Source: Planococcus citri (Eukaryota > Arthropoda > Insecta > Hemiptera > Pseudococcidae). Taken from it: 64,000 nt of DNA. The position numbers and the translations under genes were made by a program. Where the stretch lies: assembly GCF_950023065.1 (NCBI RefSeq), contig NC_088680.1, forward strand, positions 46,550,559-46,614,558, written 5' to 3'. The notes below the pieces were generated by a model, which was not told the DNA's origin, searched no databases, and worked only from the letters and a program-made list of their open reading frames with translations. Positions 1 to 13,032 of this stretch are shown one piece after another (position 1 is the stretch's first letter; each line of letters begins with the position of its first letter).

Positions 1-240
1 ATTTCTGAATTTAGCTTTAAGATTTTCAGTTTCACTGAAATTTAGAAAAAAAAATAATTTAAATGAATTTTTTATCGCAAGAAACATGCGTAAATTTTTG
101 TTACTTGAATGTGTGTAATAATGAGAAGGTTTCGGAATAAATCAGAACGTGGTCATGCCATAGCCTAAATAAATCAGAGCAATTATTAGCAACGCGCACT
201 TGCAAACTTTCAAGTACCTACTTAGGTATTCATTTCACGT

Positions 241-430
241 CCGATTCTACTCTTTGGACTGGTAGTCGTAGGGTTATGTTAGGTGTAAGATTTATGTAAG
301 GTTCGGGAGGTCCCGGGTTCGATCACCACTGTAGGTTGGGAATTGACCAAAATTAGGCAGGAAAAATTCGAAACTAAGATAAAAAACCTTCCCTGATGAA
401 AAAGTGGAATTCGTGCATTAGTGCTTTTCT
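241..430 (+). other. Possible tRNA-derived SINE fragment
   Basis: GGTCCCGGGTTCGATCACC resembles a T-arm/B-box with one mismatch. The matching A-box upstream is weak. This is a low-confidence call. Confidence 0.25.
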
Positions 431-652
431 ATTTTGATTTAAAAATTTTTTAAATGTAAGTAACCGTTATCTTAATTAAAATGTCGTGTGAAATTAGCTT
501 GTAGACGCCAATAAACCTGCTGACGACAATTCGGGACTAAACGCAGGATATGTCGTTGTCGCTAAATATGTACTGTACCGATAATTTCGCTTGTAATATC
601 GCCCATGCGCAAACGCCATTGAAATGATTGGCCATCACGCATAAGCAATCTT

Positions 653-732
653 ATGCGCGAAATTAGAAGCATAATAATGCGCGAAATTAGAAGCATAATA
701 ATGCGCGAAATTAGAAGCATAATAATGCGCGA
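653..732 (+). repeat. 24-bp tandem repeat, 3.3 copies
   Basis: The unit ATGCGCGAAATTAGAAGCAT plus AATA is repeated three times with no mismatch, followed by a partial fourth copy. Confidence 0.85.
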
Positions 733-3700
733 AGTGTCCAGCGAATAGTCCGAATTTCTCGTCGCGAATTTTTTGGCGTGCGATGGGCGATGTTTTCCTC
801 TATCGCTTCTTCTTAATCATCCTTGAAACGATAACGTGTCGCAGAAATATTCTGATCGTAGGTACAATACATACATTTACGTACGTAGGCGTTGGGCGAT
901 GCATCATTGCCGAGTATTTCTAATGTATTTACCTACCTATAGGCAATACGCATCGATTCACGATTTATCGTTTAGATTTTATTTTGTAATCATACTACAT
1001 ACGAGTACGTGGGTAATACGTACCTATCTACCTAAGCAAAAAAAAAAAAAAATAAGAGAACTTTTCATACAATCGTCTTTGCGCCAAAAATGGAATAATA
1101 GAGGAAAAAATCATAACTTCACCGAATTGACCTAGAAAACTGAAATTTAGTAGATATACAAATATAAACTATTTTTGAACCCCTGAATCAATTGGTTTCG
1201 AATTAGGGAGTACTTATATGTAGGTACATATTTCGAGTAGTTCTATAGCCTTCGGCACTTTGACAGATTTGTAGGTTGAAATTCTCACAAGTATTCACCA
1301 AATAGGTAATGTTGGAAAACTAAACATTTTCTACCGTGATTTCAATATGCCGAGTGGCGAGTTGCCTGGACGGAAGTGGTTTGATGCCGTTCTATAGTTT
1401 CCAAACGACACTTCGAATAATCCGGTTGTCAGGGGTTTCTGCTTTCTCGCGAGTACGCTACGTACCTCACCTACCCTCCATTCCATTCGTACACCTACAG
1501 ATAGGATTGTTGCCCGAAATCACGACCTGGTGGTTCGTAATGTTTTCTCACCCACAAAAAAAAAAAATGTTTTGTTCTCATTGTAACCGTTTCTATACCC
1601 GACACCTGATACGTTTGTCAAGTTTTTGTTAAATCAGTGTTTTTCAAGAAGGTACACGCTACATAACCGAGCCTGCAGTTACATTATACAGGATATTTTT
1701 TCATGTCTATTAATAGGGCTAATTTTATTATCATGGTCGGTAGATGTAATATCTGTCTCACGGTGGTTCTTACTTAATATTATTTAATGCTTATATAGGA
1801 AATTTGTTGCATTTTTTTGGCTCCCACTACCAAAGGAAGTTACTACGGTTGAGTTTTATGAAAAACAGCGAATGGTGCCTGAGCCACCCCCCCCCCTAGT
1901 TGAAAAATGATCAAAAATAAAGAAATTAGAACTTTTTTGCTAAAATTACAGTTTTTCGAACCCCAAAATCACATTGAGGTAGGTAAGTATGCAAAGCGTT
2001 CAATTGTGCAAGTGGTAAGCTGAAGTAAACATACTCTCACTCTCTAAATTTGAAGCAGTGAAAATTGACTGTTTCAAATTTAGAGAGTATCGTAATGCGA
2101 GAAGAGTCATCAAAAATTGTGGACTTTTGACTCCACATTCAATTCTACAACTGCGAAACTAATGGTTCCAGAACGGCTCGAAATCACCTTCAGTTGATTC
2201 AGTATGTTGAAATTGAAGGTTTAAACTTTGTAAAGTACATTTTTGCTTTCCAACTTCATTTGGTAGGTAATCTTTTGGAATTGCAACATTGAAAAATCTG
2301 CTGGTAGTGATGGCTCCAAAAATGCTTAAAAGGGATTGAAATTGTTTTTAATCGAATCGATGGGTCGATAATTGTGATGTGTTTGCAGCCAAACTGATGG
2401 TGTCATGTATTTAAAACCTATTAAACATTCCTAAATGTTCCAAAACGTCGCTTCACTGGTGACATAGAATTTGGTTGCATAAGTTCTCAATTTTCATCTC
2501 GCTCTAGATGCTTTCCCAATTAACTTTTCACCCTTTTAAAAATGTTTCTGATAACCCGTTATCCACACCTTTCCACATTCCAAGTTTGAACTTTCGACCA
2601 ATTATAATTTCTCTAATAATTTTTAAATATTCATCTTGTAAGCAAAATTCCTATGTATTATCTACGAGTAGGTATTAATATATGAACCAACTAAAACGTA
2701 CCCCATCCCTTCGTTGCCATAATCCACAGGATATGTGTTGAATGCATGAACTTGAACGAAGTTCCCATAATTCAAAATACCGGTAATTTTATTTTAGAAA
2801 ATCGATAATTCTACAAACAGGTAGACGTATGTTATCTTAATGTGCTACCCAGATTCAAAATTAAAGGTGCTATTCTGCTGAAAACTTCAAGATGCCAGAA
2901 TTTTCATGTTCCTGAATTCGTTCCAACAATAGGCGATTGGTAGGTATCGATTTTTTTCCCCCGAAAAATATACAAACGAATACAATACATACAGTTAACG
3001 CAGGGTATTATCGAAAAAAAGATTTTCGAAAGTGTCGATATCGAAGTCCTTCCTAATACTCGTTGAAGCAAATAATTCGATTGAGACTTGTATGAGACTA
3101 CCTGCGGAATCGCATGTAGAGTAGGAATGGGTGGAGGTGATGGATAACCTTGGAAAAGGTACAACGTCAACTGGAAGGCGGGATGAATTTTAAATGTGAA
3201 ACTATTTCGTGTGAGCTAATATTCATCCCTATGCCGTGTCTGCTAAGATGAATGTGGGAGTTGTTGAGTACGGTGTATGTGTAATTCTGTTAAATGTTTA
3301 TGTATGTCGATGTATCAATATTTTTGTGTTTTTTTCGAGTCTCATTCTGAATGAGTATTTTTCCGTGAAAATGTGCTCATCTATAAAGACGTCAAGTAAG
3401 TATAAAATTTTGCAGGCCCCAAATTTTTTCAGCGTACATATTTTGAGAATTCTCATTTCTCTCTGTTTACTTACCATATTCCATAAATGTAAAAAAAAAA
3501 GCAGACCTAAAATGTATAAAATGTTTATCGAATGAAAAAAATAAAATAATGCATAGTTAAAAATTTGCTCGAAAGGAGCTTTTCTAGTTTTTCGAGAAAA
3601 AATAGCACACGTTTAACCAAAATTAACGTCTTAATTTTTTCTGACTATTAGATAGGTACCTACTCCTTTTTAAGATTTGTATTCTCCCCCTCTCCCCCGA

Positions 3701-4499
3701 TTTGTATTTTTTTTACAGTTTTGCAATTTTAAGGCACGGGGGCTGACATACCCGGGTGGATGGGCTGGGCCCAAAGAAGAATTTTTCAAAAGACGGCAGC
3801 GCTCCTAGTGGAGGTAAATGTTGTCACGTCCAAAAATGGTGGATTGGCGGTTTCGATTCACCGATCATGTACTCGCCTCTAAAGTTTAACCTAACGTCTT
3901 TCAAGATAATTAGATGAGTATCTATCGAAATGGAAAGGCGATTTCGTTTATTTGGTAACCTACAATAAGGGCTTATCACAGTGGTACTTATTCAGTTTAA
4001 TATAATTTCAGTTCTGCATAACTTTTATTTTATTTATTTTTTATTTTTTTAAATTTAGATTCAGTGGCTTTCGTTGCCCCATATTGAGAAAAAAATGTTA
4101 CACTTCATTATGATACCTATACTGTTCATAAAAGCTGCGGTACTGATCGATCAATATCTTGAAGAATTCGACGGAAAATATCTCTATAAGGTACCTACAA
4201 TGTAAACTATCAATAGTATACACGATAATAATATATATCAGATGGGGCGGTCAAAACGTGAATTTCTAATGGTTTTTGATTTTAAACGGGTGTAGATTTT
4301 TCAATCAAAATTGGAGGAACTATAATTCAAAGATTCAGAGCCTCCTGTAACGTGCAGCTGCGCACATTTTGTGCAGCTTCGAAACAAAGTTGTGCAGTTG
4401 GAACGCCTTTTTCTAGAATTTTGAACAAATTTTGTATTTGTAGATAAGGGCTCATTTGCTGACTTTCTTATAACTTGAATTACTTATTTTTGCGAGCTT
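733..4499. other. No gene recognised
   Basis: AT-rich DNA with homopolymer runs and TAGGTA motifs. Open frames (836-1135, 1336-1632, 2904-3170, 3236-3535) have no domain, no splice support and no protein-like composition. A GC-richer stretch near 3735-3830 is unexplained. Confidence 0.5.
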
Positions 4500-5320
4500 T
4501 TGCCTCAACTTCTCAAAAACATGAATTTTTGAAAGTTTTGGACCTCGCTTCACTCGAGCTTGTTTGCTTTTCTTTCTCAAGTTGAAATTTTTTTTCTGTT
4601 TTTAAATCATCCTTCAAATTTTAAAATTTTGAAGCGAAAATAATGAACTTCTCCATTTATCACACACGAAAACATTGTTTTTATACACCTCGAAATACTA
4701 ATTTTAGAGAGCTTCTTTTGCTCTCGCTTCGCTTGAAACCATTTTTAAAAAATCATCGTTCAAATTTTAAAATTTTGTAGCAAAATAATAAACTTCTTAC
4801 AAGTAACTCATCACACACAAAAAATCGTTTTTACACCCCTCATACACTGATTTTCGAGAGCTTTTGCCCTCGCTCCGCTCGGGCTCATTTTCTTTTCTTT
4901 TCTACATTTGACATTTTTGAAAAAATCATCATTCGAATGCCATAATTTTTATGGCTTTCGGAATATTGATTTCCAAGAGTTTTTGCCATCGCTTCGCTCA
5001 AACCAGTTTGCTCTTATTTTTCAATTTTGAATTTTTCAAAAAAAAAATCATTATTCGAATTTCAAGATTTTAAAGCAGAATAATAAGCTTTTTATAAGTA
5101 ACTTGTCACACAAAAAAACATCATTTTTAATACCTTTCGAAATACTGATTTTCGAGAGCTTTTGCTTTCACTTCGCTCGGGCTCATTTGCTTTTCATTAT
5201 TAATCTTGGAATTCTCAAAAAAAATCATTCGAATTCCATTGTTTTTATACCTTTTAGAATTGTAATTTTTGAGAACTTTTACCCTCGCTTCACCAAAGCC
5301 AGTTTGTTTCTCTTTTCCGC
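4500..5320 (+). repeat. Degenerate repeat array, period about 120-175 bp
   Basis: Six spaced copies of a core like GAGAGCTTTTGCCCTCGCTT, CGCTCGGGCTCATTTGCTTT occur near 4540, 4705, 4858, 4975, 5152 and 5272. They are separated by AT-rich spacers that also recur (TCATTCGAATTCCA, AAAACATCGTTTTTA). Open frames inside derive from the repeat. Confidence 0.65.
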
Positions 5321-7227
5321 AGGTAGTTAATAAATTTCAGACTTGAAGGAGAAATTAAAATTTTTATTCGCTAGGTAAATGAATTGACAAAATTATACCT
5401 TTCAGTAACAAAATTGTTAGTCATCTCTTGTTTATTTAACTTTAAAATTCGTCGTTATTTTGAAAAAAGTTTTTTAACCGCCCAATTTCATCGCATTGGC
5501 AAGAAACTTAAAGGTGAAAATACATCAAATTGAAATGATGAAATTACATTTTCGACATCCGCTAACTTAAAAAAATTCTTGGGACCTTACATGCCTTCTT
5601 GCCACGAAAACACTTTAATTGTACATAATCATGATCAAAAATTATTTCATTTTATTTAAGTTTGTGCAGCTCCAAAATTTCGTTAGAGGAAGTCCTGCCG
5701 GAAAAGAATCAACTAGACCTGACTAAATTTATTTTGCATTTGAATGCGTTCTTCATATTTTAGGCCTACAACGTTAGTCATGGCCAGCGGAAGCCCATGT
5801 GCAAGCAGACGTGCTTGCACCGTGCGAAAATTTCCAAAAATAACCCTATTTTTTGCATGAAAATTTCAAAACAAATCAAAATTCACTCCTCAAATTGTAA
5901 TGATTTTAACTTTAAAAAAAAAATGGAATTTTCATTTCTGTCACATAGATTGCATAGCCGACCACTCTGTCATGTAAAGAAGGAGTAGGTAAAAATAAAA
6001 ATAAAAATAATATCATGAATTTTGACGAAAAATTGGCGACGAAATTTACGGAGTGGGAGATTACTCGGAATATAAGGTCCTTTGTGTAAAAAAAAATACA
6101 CAAGTTTTTATACACATACAAACCCCCACCTCAAAAAAAGGCCCAAAACTAAATATGATGATTCGAATTATATTTTTTTGATTACGTAGTTGAATACCCC
6201 TGTATTTTCGTATTGTTTTCAACAATTTGTCTTTTCTCAAAAATAATACATTTTAAACATTTTAGCGCTTTTAAAGTGATGGCGAGAAGGTAGATCAGAA
6301 TATTTTTTAGGAATTCCAGTTTTCATCATTCTCTTCTTTTAAAAATATTCAATTCTTGTTGAAAATTGACCCTGAGTTCCTGACTATTGAATGTTTTCGA
6401 ACTTGGAAAAACCTGTTGAATGAAATAATCTAATCTATATGTAGGTACTTAATTTTTTATATTTTTGAAACGTGCCTCATGCGTAGGCTACTTGAGAAAG
6501 TTGTGAAAAAATTGAGCCGATCTCAAAAGCCAATTTTGGAAGATGGGGTATGTGAAGCTATATTTTGTATCAAATAATTCCAGAGTGGAAAAAACTTGTT
6601 GAAAAGAAACAAACCAAAAAAGAAAAAAACAGTTGATTAATGATCCAGAATATGTATGGACTATGGAATATGTTTCCAAAGACCTGATCATTTTCAGATC
6701 TTTCGAAAATCCATTAAAAATTAAGGGATCAATCAATTTTTTTCAGATCATAAAAAAATTCTGAAGTTCAATCCAAAATCGTGTTCAATCCATATCAGAA
6801 TTTGAAAAATCAAAACAATTGAAACATTTTCAGTTTTCTTTCCAGCTCTGTGTTTGTATAAAAAATGCAGTGGTACTGCTGCAATCTCACCTCCTTTCCT
6901 TTCATCCCAGCGAATTCAAGATTTTCGTGCTTTTTAAACACCCCCTCCCTCCTCCCCCTCTCCATAAAAAGTGGTTCACACTTTTCATCACATTATATGA
7001 ACATTTAGAGTTTGCACCAGGCGGAAAAATGAAAAAATTCCGGCCCTGACGTTAGTAAAGTACTGTTGAAAAATTTATGTCCAAAAATGATATTTGAGAA
7101 AAATTAATTTTTTCAGCTGAAGAAATAAAAATTTATCGGAAAATTGATTGGGAACCACTCAAGACATAACGTAAGTACTAAGTAACATTATTTTAATTTA
7201 ATGTGCGTATACATTACGTAAAGTATG
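5321..7227. other. No gene recognised
   Basis: AT-rich sequence with only short, biased open frames. Confidence 0.5.
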
Positions 7228-8198
7228 TCTAAAAATATCGTGAACGCCGTTTTGAATGATCATAATATGTACCTGATCATGTATGGTGGATGAGCTCTAG
7301 CACATACCTACTTGTATGATCATACATAAATTAATAGTTTCATACATGGTCATGCAAAAATAATGTCCTCAGAGCAACATTACAATTTTATAGATACCCG
7401 GGGAAAAAAGTTCAAACTTGGCCATACATGATCATGTATGGTGGATGAACTCGAGCATACATGATCATACATAAACCGAAGTTTCCATACATGCTCATGT
7501 TACAAAATTGTCCCCCACATGATCATACATGTCATATATGATCATGTATGATCAAGTATGATTTAGTGTAACCATTATCATGTGAAAATGCGGGGATTTT
7601 TTTTAACATGAACATGTATGATCATACTTAAAATTCGAGAATGTATGAATTTTTATAATAAAAATATTGTCAGTATAAAATATATGGGATGATTTGCTGA
7701 ATGGCATAAGTACATAAGATGAGCTAAGAACGCAAGACAAATGTGGATAAATGAATTTCAGACATTTTTCCAGATTATAGACACTTTTCTAGATTATAGA
7801 ATAAAATGTATGATATAAAACATGCAATTTCATACAAATGATCCATACATGAGCATGTGGGGGACAATTTTTTAGTATGATCATGTATGAAGTCGTCATA
7901 CATGATCATGTATGGCCAAGTTTGAACTTTTTTCCCCGGGTACTCGTATACTTACAACACTAAAAAATTCACCAATTCAGTAGAACCATTCGAAAAACGA
8001 AAAGGAAAAAAAATATGATGAACATGGAGAACATGATTGTGTATGATCAAGTATGATTCAGTATAATCATGATCATGTGGGGGACATTTTCCTAGCATGA
8101 ACATGTATGATTATGCATGATCATAGTCAAAATCCATATACATACGATTATGTAGGGCCAAGTCGGAACTTTTTCATCTGGGGTTCACGATAGTTTTG
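7228..8198. mobile_element. Older, diverged relative surrounding the 548-bp element
   Basis: TATCGTGAACGCC near 7230 is mirrored by GGGTTCACGATAG near 8181-8193. Inside the right end, GGGCCAAGTCGGAACTTTTT is a diverged copy of the inner element's terminus. CATGATCATG-type motifs continue on both sides. This suggests nesting of a younger family member in an older one. Confidence 0.4.
7395..7942. mobile_element. 548-bp inverted-repeat element with CATGATCATG motifs, TA target
   Basis: Perfect inverted termini run CCCGGGGAAAAAAGTTCAAA then CTTGGCCATACATGATCATG on both sides, flanked by TA as expected for a Tc1/mariner-type target duplication. Both arms are dense in palindromic TACATGATCATGTA-like motifs. 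A GTCCCCCACATG block is also shared between arms. There is no open frame of note. Confidence 0.65.
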
Positions 8199-8640
8199 GG
8201 CACACTCACACTGTATACATTCGCATGGAGTTTAATTTTTGTCTATTACTAATTTTGATTTTTCTTTCAGAAAACCAAATCAGTAACATGCAAAACTGGC
8301 TTCCCCTACTCAATTTATTGAATTTGAGTTCGGGAAGAACGAAGTAAAATTGAATTTTGAATTTTCATCAATCATCGTGTGGAAGAGTACGTCGTTTATG
8401 TATACAAATTTGCATCACTAGCATAATATTCCGGAAATTTATATGCAATTTTTTGCAAACAATATTATACCTATGTACATAGGTACTCTGCATTTCAAGT
8501 TTCTTTGCGATCAGTCGGAGTGATTCTATGGATTGGCCTACATAGTTGTGAATGGATTTAGAAATTATGACCAAAGCCTATGCATTGTTTCTGCTTACTT
8601 TTTTCTTAATGTACCTATATAATTTAAATTTTGAAAAATC

Positions 8641-9010
8641 AAATCAAAATGACCCGAACGAAGTGAGGGCAAAAGCTCCCGAAATTTCATGTTTCAAGAA
8701 GTAGAAAAACATTTTTCTTCTATTTGTTGAGGAGTTTATTTATTGATTTAAACATTTTTTGAGTTTGAATGATAGAAAAACTAACAGGGCTGAGCGAAGT
8801 AAGAGCAGAAGTTTTCAAAAATTTATAATTCAAGTAAGTGCCTGGTGAATTATTATTTTCTTACAAAAAGTCGATTTCTTTACATTTGACATTTTTAAAA
8901 GTTAGGTGTCTACCTACCTACCTAGTACAGATACATATTTCCCAGATGCAGAAATTCAGGAACAGAAAAACTGTATTTAGCCTGAGCGAAGCGATTAGGG
9001 GAAAAAATCT
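8641..9010 (-). repeat. Same degenerate repeat family, opposite orientation
   Basis: GACCCGAACGAAGTGAGGGC followed by AAAAGCTCCCGAAATTT (8650), then GAGCGAAGTAAGAGCAGAAG (8793) and CTGAGCGAAGCGATTAGGG (8981), are inverted copies of the 4.5-5.3 kb core. Another lies at about 10050-10100. Confidence 0.55.
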
Positions 9011-12000
9011 CAAAAATGTGCGAATCAGGTTCCAAACAAGTATGCAAATACTCAAGTCTCTTTATGAAGTTAAAACATTTCCAAAATTTATCGACCTCGT
9101 CAAACGATTTGCCGTCTTTTTCAAAGTTGACTACTTAGTCTCGTCTCTGGATCTTTTATCAGTTTTTTTTTTTATTTTTTAATTTGAAATTTCAAGTACC
9201 TATTGAGTTTACTTGAGCGAAAAACATACTCACGATTTAAAACTCTACTTGTAGAGAAAACTTGACCCACATTTTTGAAGAAATTAACTAAAATTACTTT
9301 TAAAATGTTTATTCTACTACAGTGAAAGGCATTTCAATTTAAACTTTCCACACCTACAGCAAGAATTCGAAAATGAAAATATTTGTAGAATCTTCATTAT
9401 ACCTATCGCACAAAATGTGATGAAATTTACCTATTCCAATCTATAGTAGATTTTAATATGTATTTCAAGATTATGTTCTGATAAAATTTCATCCATACCC
9501 TTTTGTTTTGCCAAAAAATCGAAAAACTATACCTAATTAATTCTCCTGCACTAGGTCGAGGTATTTGACTTCGTCATGAATTTCGTGGAGATATGACGCA
9601 ATATTGATGAAATGTATGAAAAAGATATATTCCGGTGAGTGGTGTACTAGGCAACCAGTTTATCACTTCAGATTTTAAGATCACATAGGTATAGTGAAGT
9701 GTAGGTCTAGGTACGTAGTAAGTAAGTTTTTATCGGTTTTCGGTTTTCTCAAGAAGTGCGAAAGTGAACAGAAGTCGTTTTAACAATATTTATGATTATT
9801 TAAATCTAGTAATAGCGAAAAAGAGGACATTTTTTGAGGGGAGCGGACGAAAAATTTGCCATAAGAAAAAAATGACAAGTTATTAAAGAGAAATAAAAGA
9901 TGAAATGACAATTTTGTCAATTGATATAATCGCATTTGGGCTTACGAAAAATTCTTACTTATTTTACGTTTTGAATTTATGGAAGTTTCAATTTTTTTTT
10001 TTTGTTTAGAGGAGAAATAGAAATTGACCCGAGCAAGAAAAATAAACACACAGACCCAAGTGAAGTGAGGGTAGAAAATTTCAAAAATTTGTATTTTGAG
10101 AGGTAAAAACAATGTTTTTTGTAGTGACTGATGAGTTTAAGTTTTGACCGCATAGTTTTATAATTAAAAATCATGACTTGATTTCGGGGTCTGAGTCCTT
10201 CAAAAATGCCCCAAAAAATATTTTCGTCAGAATATTAGAATTCCCCACCAATTTTTTCAAAACTCCCAAAAGTCAAAACCCAATTTCGGGCTCAAAATTT
10301 TTCAAAAATGCTAAAAGAAAAAAGAAACAGTTTTGTCGCTATAAATTGAGCAAGAATGGCAAAATACATCGTTGAAACTTCTTCAAACACAAATAAAAAC
10401 CCTAAAGACACTGTGGACACTTCTGGTGAAGCGTAAAATTCTCTTATGTTGTGCCTTTATTATACGTATTCCTAAAAATAGGCTATAAAAGTGTTAAAAA
10501 CGTGTCAAAATGACTCAAAAAGACTCAAAAAGCTATCAAATTTCTGCATACCGCTGAAGAAAAGATAACATTTCTGTTAAGTAGGTAGATGATATATCTG
10601 CGTAGAAAGATATAATTTGCAACAATTCTTTAAAACATCGTTAAAATTACCTAAAAACATGAAAATCACAAAAAAGTTAAGAAAATTCAATAAAATTCGC
10701 ATAAAATTCATGAAGATGTGTGTAAAAACACTCAAAAACGCATTAAAATTACCAATCGGGGAGAATCATTAAAGGTGGACGAAATTTCAGTAAATTTACA
10801 CAAAATGCAAACAAAATCGAATAAAAATTCGTCTATTGAGATGTTCAGCTGAAACTGAAAACTAAACTACGAGTACCTACCTTTTATTGTGTATTTTTTT
10901 GCACACTGCCATCTCGGTTTCCGAGAGATGAAACTTTGAACTTCGGGAAAGAAAGTATAGTTACACTCAAAAGATGTGGGATGTTGATATATTGGGATAG
11001 TTCACAAGGTAGTAAATTTTCGATGAAAATAATGATATGTACTTAGATATCATTTTGAGATTTTCAGTTTGTTCAAAATTGTACCCTCAAGAAAGTTTTT
11101 CATTAAAAATATAGGTTGGCAACGTGAAATAGATGCATATGATTGGTGAAATGTTATCTCTCCAGTCCAACAACCAATCATGCGCTATCATTATTATCAT
11201 TCACTGTGACCAACCGAAGTATTTTATCAGAAAACTTTTTTAGGAGTACTCGATATTTCTGGGCACCCTGTATTGGTTGTTGGGTATGAAATGTAAGTAC
11301 TTCGGAACACGTTAATGAAAATTATTAGGTAGGTACCTACCTAATTATAAGAGGAATGAATGTAATTTTTTCTGCTTCAAAGTGATAATAGATAACTTTA
11401 CGAAATTGTTTTTGAGCCAGAAGGCCTTATGATGAATAGAACGAAAAATACCATTCTCAAAATGCAAAAATTGCAAAAAATGCACATGTGGATCCGATAA
11501 AAAAAACACCCTCAGAGCTGATATTTGGTAAATTTGTACTACCTGAGTCATGGATTTTTTTCATCTACTTATTTTGATCCGTTGTCACATTATAGGGGTC
11601 TGCCTCCTTGAAGGGGCGGTGGTGGTATGCGATGAATCTAACACTTTGAGCGAAACATGGCGATCAATACTGAACAGTAAATGGCTTATTACCTATTTCA
11701 ATTCTGATGGAATTTCCACTAGTAAAAATTTCTTGCAATTTGGTGTTCTACTGGGGCACATAAAGAGGGGAGTCGTGTAATTTTTTGCACAGTGTATTAC
11801 TTTATTCAACAAATATTTCTTACCATAACAAAAAGAATTAACATTTGGCTCATCATTTCCACCATGTTTTAGCATTATAACGGCAATTTTGGGCGTTTTT
11901 CAAGTTTGAGTCGCCACTGGAGGCAGAGGAGGAGAAAACAAAAAATTGAACCACCAAAATTATTTGTATGCTTTACATAGTGGTATATCGATGGTTCCAA

Positions 12001-12529
12001 TGATGAAAATAGAAAGTGCTAATCAATATCTAACAACATACATCATAGTCCATAATATTTGATTTCTGATCAAAATTCGATCCACAGAAATTGTATCAAA
12101 ATTGTAAGCCCCACACCCCTCGAAGGAGAGGGAGCCTGAGTGGCTCTCCCCTCCTCAAAAAATGAAAACTGACCGTTCCTTGCTTCATTCATCAAGACAC
12201 CTACAATACATAAGTACAAGTTATGGGGAAACAACTATTAACCATTGATTTTTATAAAATCATTTTATTCTGGAGCCAACAGAAAATATTTATGTAGGGC
12301 CCTGACCTGCCGAACTCCCCCCTTCCCCATTGTTATTTTGATGAAAAATCAAGTCACCGATGCATAATATTTCACTCTTGAAATAAAATTACCTATAGCA
12401 CGAAAAATGGCATTTTTCGTCAATTTGTTGACAAATCGGAGGGGAGGGGGATTTTCTCACATATTCGTCTACAAATTGGTAAAATATTCCAAAAATGCAA
12501 AAATTTTCATTTTTTAGGATTCTGATACG
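9011..12529. other. No gene recognised
   Basis: AT-rich DNA. At 11167-11283, CCAACAACCAATCA and its mirrored TATTGGTTGTTGG with GGGCACCCTGTA in between may be the ends of a small decayed element. Confidence 0.4.
11324..11345. repeat. 22-bp perfect TAGGTA/TACCTA palindrome
   Basis: AGGTAGGTACCTACCT flanked symmetrically by ATT and AAT. Short versions of the same motif are scattered throughout the window. Confidence 0.8.
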
Positions 12530-13032
12530 GTACCTACTTTTGCAACAACTGTAAAACTTTTTAATTTTTTTTTCTCGAAAATGAAAAAAAATGCCAGTCC
12601 AATTTTTTGATATGTTATTCTACATGAAAAGGACTAAAACTGAGAATTTTTTTTAGAATTTTTACTGGGGGACATCACGGTTATATTTGAATTATAAGTT
12701 TTTAAATCGATTTTTTTAGATTTTTGAAAGTGGCAACACTGATTTTGGCATCATTCGTCAATTACCCTCTCAAAGTACTACAATTTGAAAAAAACTTGAA
12801 AATTCTATACCGCGTACAACCGGAGCAATTTGCAACTGAAATTTTCCATTTTCGGCCATTTTGGAGGATTTTGAAGCGCCACAGCTCCGTCAAAAAAAAT
12901 CGAAAAAATGTCCGGTTTGCGTCATTCGTCATCGTTTGATGACCTCTACAAATGATCTGATTTTGAAAAAAATCGAAGACCCTCTCGTGCAAAAATCCGC
13001 CGATTTGCCATGGAATGACCCATCAGCATTTG
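12530..13032. mobile_element. Diverged half-copy related to the 48.5-kb foldback element
   Basis: It shares CCAATTTTTTGATATG, ACATGAAAAG, GTGGCAACACTGATTTT and a GGAATGACCC end with the right arm of the 48.5-kb element, in the same order. Only one arm is present. The small open frames here are not conserved. Confidence 0.45.
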
